This document shows, in pieces, positions 55,632-64,000 of a stretch of 64,000 nucleotides of DNA. The stretch is from the NCBI GenBank assembly GCA_015680905.1, contig CM027378.1, positions 72,383,501 through 72,447,500 of the forward strand, read 5' to 3'. The translations under genes and the position numbers were made by a program. Position 1 is the stretch's first letter. Each line of letters opens with the position of its first letter. The DNA comes from Coptis chinensis. Its lineage: Eukaryota > Streptophyta > Magnoliopsida > Ranunculales > Ranunculaceae. The notes beneath the pieces were generated by a model, which did not search any database, was not told the DNA's origin, and saw only the letters and a program-made list of their open reading frames with translations.

Positions 55632-56152
55632 TGTAGGGGAGCGATATCCTCATAGGGCATCGCACTCGCGAGGAGCATAAGCGAACTGAAGATATCGACC
55701 TCCAAGACCGACCTGCGAGCAGCTCGAGTAGGTGGTGCGAACGGAGATATCTCAGTACGAACACTTCGCCAAATACAGAACGCTTCGAATAGAAACACGT
55801 CCCACCTGGGGTAATGATTGCCAAAATCTTAGTGGAAATCTCAACACCGGGAAATAGGGACTACCGCATCTACCCCCCAATCATAACAGATCCAATTCAA
55901 CACTCATCCGCGATCTCCACCCTACATTTGTACAAAAGAATACACGTGTCAGAAGGATCTCCTCTCACAAAATCCTATAAATACCACCCATCTTTTGGAA
56001 CTACGTCGGACTGATTCTTCTCCCCGGAAAAGGAAAAGCGAGAGAAGATCGTTAGGCGATTAAGCTCCAAATAACCTCGGTCACATCCAAAATCCTAACC
56101 CTTCCCGTTCATCCTAGTTGTAATTAGGAGAAGACCAAAACGCTCCTTTACA
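55632..56152 (+). repeat. Gypsy 5' LTR
   Basis: Contains a TATA box (CCTATAAATACC at about 55,974), the likely transcription start region, preceded by a G-box-like ACACGTGTCA at about 55,942. Ends CGCTCCTTTACA. Confidence 0.9.
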
Positions 56153-56169
56153 TTGGCGCCGTCTGTGGT
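56153..56169 (+). other. Gypsy primer-binding site
   Basis: TTGGCGCCGTCTGTGGT immediately after the LTR; TTGGCGCCGTCTGTGG is the usual site in many plant Ty3/gypsy elements. Confidence 0.85.
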
Positions 56170-56249
56170 CTCGATTACTTGAGAAACCACTTTCACACAA
56201 CTCAAAAACTCAAAAACTAAAAAACCAACGGTTCTCAAGCCCACGAAGC

Positions 56250-56348
56250 ATGGAAAGCCTCGAAGCTCAAGTCCAGAGTTTAGTTGGTCACCTAGGCATA
56301 ATGAACGGGCACATTACCCTGCTCCAGCAAGAAAAGTCTCCAAATTAA
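56250..56348 (+). pseudogene. Truncated gag-like start
   Basis: ATG near the normal gag start position encodes MESLEAQVQSLVGHLGIMNG HITLLQQEKSPN and a stop, 32 residues. Tat-type gag proteins often start with such a coiled coil. Nothing gag-like follows. Confidence 0.5.
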
Positions 56349-56944
56349 CAATTTTTTGTTCTAATTTCTTTTGGATATTAGTTCGATCTAGTGCAGGTCA
56401 ATCAAGCTCCAATGCACACGAGGGGCTAGCCACAGCCATCTCCGAACTGGGGCTAGTCATTGTCATCTCAATAGGCTCAATTCAGTTATTATGATCCATG
56501 CATCTCCAAAATTACTCTTGTTAGTTCAGTACTAACTCTTTGGTGCTAGCTTCGCATTTTTATTTTTACAGTCAATAAAGCTCCAAAATCTGGGGCTAAC
56601 TATAGTCCGCGCCAATTCAAGGCTAGCTATTGACGACGATCTCCAAAGCGGGATGCCCACGGACTCACTTTCGGTCCATGACACCCGGTGAATATAACGC
56701 TTCATTCGAGTTCAAACGCTACATAAGCGTCACCACTTCTCTCTCGGCTGTTGTCAAGACCCGGAGGTCGCACCAACTCCTGTTGCCAAGATCTCCATCC
56801 CTCGATTAAAAACAATCACACGAGACCCGGCTCGGTCGTCTTCATCTTCTACAACCGGTTTAGCATGAGGAAACCACTCACAGCTCGTTCTCTACAAAAC
56901 AAAACTTTCGGGGAGTTCAACGCGTGCTCGAAACGCAACGCCCT

Positions 56945-57280
56945 CCCGCCGAGCATCATGCCCTCGGGGGCTACATACGCTCCCCCGGCCGGCGCAAAGA
57001 CGCTCTCGGGGGACTACATACGCCTCCCACCGAAAGCAAAGCCCTCGGGGACTACATACGCTCTCCAGCGAATAAAAGCTCAGCCTCCCGGCAAAGACGC
57101 CCTCAGGGGCTACATACGCTCTCAGCGAGCAAAGCGCCCCCGTGAAGCGGCGCTCGGGGCTACATACGCCTCAGCGAGCAAAGCGCCCGATGAAGCGCCC
57201 TACCGGGGGCTACATACTTCTCCTCATAGCAAAGCGCCCTACCGAAAGCAAAGACTCGGGGCTACATACGCTCTCCAGAA
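56945..57280. repeat. ~45-bp degenerate tandem array in the gypsy element
   Basis: About seven or eight copies of a phrase ending GGGGCTACATACGCTCTC with intervening AGCGAGCAAAGCGCCC. High G+C. An open frame runs through it but encodes only the repeat. Confidence 0.85.
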
Positions 57281-57309
57281 AGCGCATAAAATCTCCGAGG
57301 GAGCTTACA

Positions 57310-57735
57310 GCTACTTAGCCTCTCCAATTCTTGTAACGTCGAGGACCTATATTTCTAGGATCGACTACGAGAACGCTCTCAGCGAGCACACAGCTCTCAG
57401 GAGCTCACAGGCTACATAGCCTCTCCAATTCTTGTTACGTCGAGGACCTATATTTCTAGGATCGACTACACGAGAACGCTCTCAGCGAGCACACAGCTCT
57501 CAGGAGCTCACTGGCTACATAGCCTCTCCAATTCTTGTTACGTCGAGGACCTATATTTCTAGGATCGACTACACGAGAACGCTCTCCGCGAGCACACAGC
57601 TCTCTGGAGCTCACTGGCTACATAGCCTTTCCAAGTCTTGTTACGTCGCGGCCCTACATTTTTAGGATCGACCACACGAGAACGCTCTCCTCGTATGGCG
57701 CTCTCCGGCTCCAGCACCGTAACCCATCCAGTTCT
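57310..57735. repeat. ~103-bp tandem array in the gypsy element
   Basis: Four copies of TACATAGCCTCTCCAATTCT ... GACCTATATTTCTAGGATCG ... AGAACGCTCTC, with units starting near 57,315, 57,417, 57,520 and 57,625. The last copy is more diverged. Confidence 0.95.
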
Positions 57736-60050
57736 GTCCGCATCAACGACCTATATTTCTAGGGTTGACTACTTAACAGGACGCATATTTATAAGATCAA
57801 GATGCTAGTTACACACAAATACACAGTAGCATGCATACACATCCAAAACAACGTTACATGACAATACGTCATCACAACTACGTCCACCGATCTGCTGGGA
57901 TTACCCAGGAAATCCAGATCGATGATCATTACAAAAATTCACCAAGTCTTGAACTGCCACTTTCGTGGAAACCAGTTTGCCGAATGAAGATGTCGAACTG
58001 TTCAGGCAAGCCTGAAAACCCAGCTCTATTGTTTGCTCTCGTATAAGAGAGAGAAATGAAGACTACACTCACAACTCAAGACCAACAGAGTCAAATGACG
58101 ATCACCTTATCAATTCTCAGTAATGACATGCTTGTCCTCCGGGGCTGCGCTAGTCGAAGCAGTATGCCGAGCTGACCTCAGCATCACACGCATCTCAGGC
58201 TTTCCTTCCTCGCCTGCAATCGTTTTCCTCAGCGTGTCATACTTTTCGTCCAGCGCGGCATAGGCGATACAGGCTTCGATATCGATATTTCTTCGCTTAC
58301 CTTACCGACATTTCTTCGCATAAGCAGTCACAACAGCCAATTCCCTTTCCAGCTCAGTCATATCCGTCACCCGGATCTGGCGTTCTCAGCGATTCACGTT
58401 ACGGTACTTGGTGGACATCACTTCTAGTTTTCTTCTCCACCCCCACGCGCTTCGCATCAACCCCAACTCCACGTGCGGGTTACCACTAGTCTCGAAACGG
58501 CCAGACAAAGATCTTTTCGACTTATCATACCTGCGAGAAACTGCATGAACATAGTTAGAACGCCAGACTCCCCTGGAAGTCGGTACAACAGCTTAAGCTA
58601 TCAAGAACTCACCAAACAAGCGGCCATATCCATCGTCCCCAGTAGTGTCCCCATGTCCTCGTCCTCCACCTCTGCCTTATCACCATCTAGCACAATCCCC
58701 TTCAGAACGCTAGTCGCTATGGGCGCCGAGTGGAAGCTACAGTCCGATCGTTTCACCATCCGCTTCTTCCCCGTCCTCCCCAGGTAGTAGAATTCGCTCC
58801 CCACATCCCTACATTGGGGGGACGAACTCTCACCAACAGGGACGACCTTGACCTTTGCCTCGGATCGTTACCCTCGCGCATCATCATAGCGGTTTAAATG
58901 CTTTCGCGTGCGACTGAACACAATGCCGCCCGATGGGCTAACTAGCCCTCTTCAGTCGTTTGTGACCCTTGGGTTCTTCACCAGTAACCTTCCTCTTACC
59001 ACGGTCACCATGAACATGAGGCTCAAACTCCATTTCCTCCATTATCAATGGTGATGTTTCTCTCACAAACGCGCGACATCTAGCCATGATCACCTAGCAA
59101 TGAAGCTACTGCGGAATGAGTTACAGTTTATCCCAAGCATTTCTCAAACAAGAATAATGTGCACAAATAAGAAACCACATACCTGATGAAGCAGGAACGA
59201 AGGAAATGCACAGCGACAGAGCAGAGCAAAGAAGACTGAGTGAAGTTTAGGCACAACGATGACTAAACCCCTTGATGATGTTCGAGGAGCCGTTTATATT
59301 CCGTAGGAAACGTCTTTTCCTAAGCGCCTCATAATTACCTTGAGACGCCAAACGCCATCTGCCCGCCATCATTATGTCCCATGAACCCCTCGTCTCCCTA
59401 CACGTGTCATGCACGCAAGGGAACACTGCAGTTGGCGGCACAGAATACAGAGCAATTCGACCTGCATCTCGAGCCAGACTCCAGCGATCTGATGCTCACG
59501 TCGCGCGTCACACTTCGCAATCTAAAGCACTCCAACGACAGGACGCTCCCTTCATTTTACCACTCGTAAGTAAGGAGGTCGCCATCACAATGGGCCTACC
59601 ACGTTCCATTCTAAGCCGTGTCATCCTACATAACTATGAGTGAGCAACCGACTCAGACATACACACACAACACAACTATCTATCATCGCATGTAAACAAA
59701 GGAAGATCTGGTGTAATAGCGTTATCATCTCAATTCGATGTTGAGCGAGAGTTCTTTGAGATTACTCGGAAATCCAACCCGCCCCACACGAGTTAGTCAC
59801 ATTCGGCTACCCCAATCACCGGGAGACACCCACTTGTTCGGGGATTACGATAACAAACATAAAAGGCGAATCCGGGTTACCCCAGAAACCGGTTCTATTG
59901 TATCCAAAGATATAAGGCGATAAAAAGGCAAAGAACAAATTTTACAACTTCGTCATCTCCGACCACATTAACTTCTCCTCCCTCGCACCAAACGCCTCAT
60001 CGACCTCGGCATCTCTCCGTCCCACAATGATCGATATGCCATCCAACTCT
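57736..60050. other. Gypsy interior, coding potential unclear
   Basis: G+C-rich, with broken frames on both strands. On the minus strand DMGTLLGTMDMAACLVSS (about 58,655-58,601) and an upstream acidic run resemble the C-terminal tail of the antisense protein. I cannot assign a domain. Confidence 0.4.
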
Positions 60051-62200
60051 AAGCTCATCACCGTCCGGGTGCAAATATTTCGAACCACCCGGCGCTTCGC
60101 AGCTCACGGAAGAGGCAATCGCCCCAACGGCACCCCTTGAACCTCCTCCACCGAGGGATGGGGCCGGGGCGGGCGCGTGTTCCTCCTTCAAGCCATTGTA
60201 GTCGACCTCGGTTCAACGAAGTCTGCGTCCAGTGTGTCATAGGCACGATTAAGCGTCCGAGCAACCTTCTTGCGGTCAAGGCATAATCGTTCGACCTCCC
60301 CAATCTCCACGGTAGCTGCTCGCACATTATCTTCAGCTCCTTCTAGCTTTTGCCTCAGCTCTTCCGCTTCCGTATCTTTCAACATCTTGGCGAGATTCAA
60401 CGCTTCATGAGTTCTCTTCAAATCTTCCAGTTCCTCGCTCCATCTCAAGCGTCGTCCCGACATTTTTCAGCTCCTCACCCGGCTTTCAAACCATTTCCCT
60501 ATCGATTACGCGAATCGGGCGATCTCTTTCAACTTCTGGAATCCACTCACCAGCTACGCGAACATACACATGGTTAACACAACAATAATTTGCATAAGCA
60601 AGCAAGTATCTCAGAGGAAGTTATAAGACATACCAAGCATTGCGCGAATTTCCATTCGCCTCAAGTTGTCGGCTAACCCTTTCTCATCTAGCTCTCGCGG
60701 TTGCCATCCGAGCTATTTGTTCTAGCAAACAACTTCGCTATCTTCTCGACTGGAAGGCGGCCGATTAAACCCGTTTCCGCGGTCTTGTTTGCGCCCATTC
60801 TCGTCGGATAGACAAAATGTCCTTCCAGATCGTCCGCAGACGCCACCGCTTTTCCAGTCGCCTTACGTGGAGCCTTGGCCTTCTTCACCGGACTGGGATC
60901 GCGTCCCAGTCGAGGCGCACTGGACCCCACTCCAAAAGTGGCCAAGTCCATGACCTGCTCAGGTCGGGCTCCACTACGGCGAGATACCGTGGCCCCAGCC
61001 GCACCACCATCAGATCCGCCCCCCGTGCTAGCACCATCTTCACGAGCATGTCGAGCTACTTTCGCAGCTCGTCCAGCGTCCTGCTCAGAGACATCGCGTG
61101 GCCTCCTCTCCGACCTGCCCCTAGCACGAGCAGTCAAAACCACTGGCTCCAACTCTACAGGAGCCTCGATCGAACCCCATTCAGGCCGACTGCCCGATCC
61201 TCCAGCTCCTGCGGTTCCCCCCCTAACAGGCCGCCTTGCGCTCCCCTGCACCCGCTGCCTCTCCTCTCGTGTTATCAGATCACTTGTACGCTTCTCCATC
61301 ACCCTCGCCTCGTTCGACTTAGAGCCCGCTCCTTTTGCACCTTCCTCTTCTCGGGATCGCAGCCCTCCCTTTTCCTCAAAGAAATGAGCAACCTCGGGCA
61401 ACTTCGCTTGTTTTTCAAAGACGAGTCACCGAGCGAATCTTTCTATCTCCCCACGATCGGTTAAGCGCTTCCGCGAGAAAACTCTGCGGCGAAGCAAAAC
61501 AAAGACCTGTTAGAAGCAGCTATCAAACGTTCTAAAAATAACAACCAAAAAGTGTTCCTACCCACCGGATATGTTACAAATCCTAGTTCGCCGTATACAC
61601 CCGCTCACACAATTAATTGCCAACTAGCAACAACGGTCTCTTAGTCCAGGCCTCATTGCTTACTCCATCGATCACGGCGTAACGCTGCGTCGTCATGGTT
61701 TGCAAGCTAAAGTTCATGTTCCCCGATCGACGTATCACATAGTGCTCCACTATATCCGATACCCTATGTCATATTCCCCACTCGCGTTCAGCAGGTCGAA
61801 CACCTTAAATAATCGCCAGGTGTTACCCACGAACTGACAGGGAGACTTCCAACAAAGCGCCAAGAAGTCGCATACCAGTTTCGAGAACGGTATGTGCATC
61901 TGCGCTCTCTCACCCGCCCTCACAGATTATAACTCCACCGCTCGGGGGTTATACTCCTCACTACTGAACATTTTCACTTTCGATCCGGGCTCATTATATC
62001 TCCGTGTCGGGGACATTAATCCCATCTGGCCCTCATTTCGGGGAAAGAGTTAGCAAAGACGACGGTTCACACTTCTAGGGGCACATCGCTGATTCGACCT
62101 CTCCCTCGACTGACGTCGATCGCCACGCCATCATCTCGACCGAGATCGGGCATTACCCCGCCTATCCTATCTTCTTCTTCTAACTCAACCCCCACGCCGA
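60050..62200 (-). pseudogene. Antisense ORF of the gypsy element (plant 'gypsy-type transposon' protein), decayed
   Basis: On the minus strand, in order: an acidic start VGVGVELEEEDRIGGVMPDL (about 62,195), SSEEYNPRAVEL then RAGERAQMHIPFSKLVCDFL and PCQFVGNTWRLFKVFDLL (about 61,960-61,800). These are followed by a long charged linker KRTSDLITREERQRVQ...KKAKAPRKATGKA (about 61,300-60,840) and a coiled coil ELEDLKRTHEALNLAKMLKD TEAEELRQKLEGAE (about 60,435-60,330). A retroelement-associated N-terminal domain with an 'IPFS..V.DFL......PCQ....TWR' core plus a C-terminal coiled coil is known from plant gypsy elements, where extra ORFs antisense to gag-pol occur in the Tat lineage. Stops and frameshifts show decay. 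Its function is unknown in the family. Confidence 0.55.
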
Positions 62201-62817
62201 CACTTTACCGATTTCTTCATCCTCGTTACTCTCCACAACTCAAAGATATCTCGGACCTCCTCCGGCCGAGTATCATCGAATCGACATTCTAACAACCCCT
62301 TTTCTATCAAATATTCATTCTAAACCCTATAGCCGCATAATAAACCTACTTACTTAAAATAACGAGCCGGACAGAGGGAAAGCAAATGGAAATGGGAAAG
62401 ATAATGCAAAGAATAGAGCACTCACCGGGAAAACCCTAGTCGGGCGTTTTTGCGGAAGAAAACACGGCAACTTTTTCAGATTCCAAATCTGATTTTGTAT
62501 AAACCGCCCGCTCGGTTACCAAGGTGTAATCATTACAGCCCTCACGCTTATAGCCCGCGACACGTTCCAAGGCATCGCCCTTTCGCTAGATTCCGCATAA
62601 CGCCAGCGACACGCGTTTCGCTTCAACCGCTACGATTACATCGCGTGCACGTAAGTTAAAACTACCTTTTCCCGCCAATTCACGAGGCCACAACATTCAA
62701 AAGTGGCGCTCTACCAGTCGGTTCATCCACTACTGTTCGCTCACGCTCCACCACGCTCGTCAGACTATTTCTCTCAAGAAGCGTTTCCCCTACACCAACG
62801 CCTCTACCGGTAGGTCA
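62201..62817. other. Gypsy interior next to the 3' LTR
   Basis: No clear coding evidence. It would contain the promoter of the antisense ORF and the polypurine tract; no strong polypurine run is visible. Confidence 0.4.
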
Positions 62818-63332
62818 GTTAGGGGAGCCGATATCCTCATAGGGCATCGCGACTCGCGCGAGCATAAGCGAACCGAAGATATCGACCTCAAGACCGACTG
62901 CGGCGACTCGAGTAGGTGGTGCGAACGGAGATATCTCGATCATTTAACACTTCGCCAAATACGTAACGCCGAATAGAAACACGCCCACCCGGTAATGATT
63001 GCCAAAATCTTAGTGGAAATCTCAACACCGGGAAATAGGGACTACCGCATCTACCCCCCAATCATAACAGATCCAATTCAACACTCATCCGCGATCTCCA
63101 CCCTACATTTGTACAAAAGAATACACGTGTCAGAAGGATCTCCTCTCTCAAAATCCTATAAATACCACCTACTGGAACTACGTCAGACCTGATTCTTCTC
63201 TCCCCAGAAAAAGGAAAAGCGAGAGAAGATACGTAGGCAGTTCGCTCACAGCGACCTCGGTCACATCCAAAATCCTAACCCTTCCCGTTCATCCTAGTTG
63301 TAATTAGGAGAAGACCAAAACGCTCCTTTACA
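62818..63332 (+). repeat. Gypsy 3' LTR
   Basis: Matches the 5' LTR. The first ~175 bases differ by many substitutions and indels, while the next ~165 bases (from GTAATGATTGCCAAAATC) are identical by eye. Contains the TATA motif CCTATAAATACC at about 63,158. Ends CGCTCCTTTACA, then the target duplication GTGGT. Confidence 0.9.
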
Positions 63333-63337
63333 GTGGT

Positions 63338-64000
63338 TGTTACTTGTTACTGATGTTTTCCTCAACTGTTAAAGTGGGTTTGTGCCTTTGTGGTATCAAT
63401 TATCAAACACGACATTGTGTTGTTGCTGATCCATTTTCTGAACCATTCTTCTATATGCTCTTGGAGCACTTTAATCAATTACGGAATTACCTGTGGGAAG
63501 AAAACCGTATGAACTTCATAACAATCATAAGTGCCGCACTATTTATCTCTTTCTGATATGGAGAGTATAGACACATACTTGGGCAGTTGGGCTATTGTTT
63601 TTTGTTTATAGTACGCAAATAGGCATATTCTTCGACCAGACATGGTTAAAAATGGTTGAACGCAATCTAGGTTTTTCTTGTTTAAAAGCAATCTATTTAA
63701 TTTTCTTTTCAAGTACTCATAACGTGTGGGTCTTCTTCTCTGTTGCATCATCTATGATAGTTGGTATGGTCGGTTGGTTACAATTGTGAACTGTTAAGCA
63801 AAATGATAATGTGAATTTGACTTATTGGAATTACTGACGACGTTTGACTGTTTGAGAATGATACCATGATAATTGCACACTTGGGAGTTGGGATATTGGT
63901 GGAGGGAACCCGCTTTGATGTTTTGAAACTTTATATTCCGGGAGGATGTCGCGACTAGACACCATAACACTCAATCCGGAGTCCCTGCTATTATAATCAC
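63338..64000. other. Right flank of the gypsy element
   Basis: Plant-like AT-rich sequence. Open frames on both strands are short and unrecognised. Confidence 0.4.

Larger units (their letters stand above)
55632..63332 (+). mobile_element. Non-autonomous Ty3/gypsy (Tat-like) LTR retrotransposon, 7.7 kb
   Basis: LTRs of about 521 bp (55,632-56,152) and 515 bp (62,818-63,332) with ends TG...CA (the start of the right LTR is mutated) are flanked by GTGGT (55,627-55,631 and 63,333-63,337). The primer site TTGGCGCCGTCTGTGG follows the left LTR directly, as in plant gypsy elements of the Tat group, giving a left-to-right orientation. In 6.7 kb of interior I find no protease, reverse transcriptase, RNase H or integrase motif. 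There are only a short gag-like start, tandem arrays and antisense coding remnants. G+C is much higher than in the flanks. Confidence 0.9.

Noticed and set aside
60817-61464. 215- and 170-codon plus-strand frames
   Set aside because: Antisense shadow of the charged linker of the minus-strand ORF (60,688-61,401), whose residues and coiled coil are the more plausible protein. High G+C keeps both strands open.

Overview
This is plant nuclear DNA, almost certainly from a eudicot. Evidence for this is GT-AG introns, AT-rich spacers, plant-specific protein families (FAR1-type Mutator transposase, plant mobile domain, HAK/KUP transporter, D-type cyclin, PPR) and dense nested transposons. I cannot name the species. 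Most of the 64 kb is transposable-element DNA. Only three genes look intact: NPL4-like at 39.4-42.3 kb, and the mitochondrial ribosomal proteins bL33 (43.8 kb) and bL12 (44.8-45.3 kb).

1-19.55 kb is one giant Mutator-like element (MULE). Its inverted terminal arms are about 2.2 kb each, and the left tip touches or runs past the window edge. The arms carry long arrays of short palindromic monomers. Between them lie a decayed FAR1/MuDR-type transposase (+), a 2.65 kb array of alternating inverted repeats, a decayed plant-mobile-domain gene (-), a chimera of captured PPR and cyclin-D fragments (-), a possible organelle-derived block and a truncated hAT-like piece.

19.55-21.28 kb holds microsatellites, a tRNA-Glu-like relic and the last exon of a TFIIB pseudogene. 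The other five TFIIB exons are at 37.15-38.01 kb. The two parts are separated by a 15.8 kb CACTA element (21,280-37,045; 3-bp target duplication GCT) sitting in the last intron. That CACTA holds captured pieces of a HAK/KUP potassium transporter and of RACK1. It also contains a second, nested CACTA (27,341-35,663; duplication TCA) carrying a cyclophilin-71-like exon, a LINE remnant, a 517-bp hAT element and a 1-kb short-TIR element.

38.0-45.8 kb is the host-gene island. 45,821-46,391 is a hAT-type element (8-bp duplication GTTACTCG). 46,623-51,812 is a full-length but mutated Ty1/copia element on the minus strand (duplication ATATG; LTRs about 98.5% identical). 52.8 kb holds an orphan last exon resembling complex I subunit NDUFA8. 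53,246-54,431 is a small MULE with a 10-bp duplication. 55,632-63,332 is a Ty3/gypsy-type, Tat-like, non-autonomous element (duplication GTGGT) with no recognisable pol but with antisense coding remnants. The last 0.7 kb shows nothing recognisable.

Most element boundaries rest on termini plus matching target duplications read by eye. Protein calls rest on recognised motifs, with no database search. Percentages and lengths were counted by eye and are approximate.
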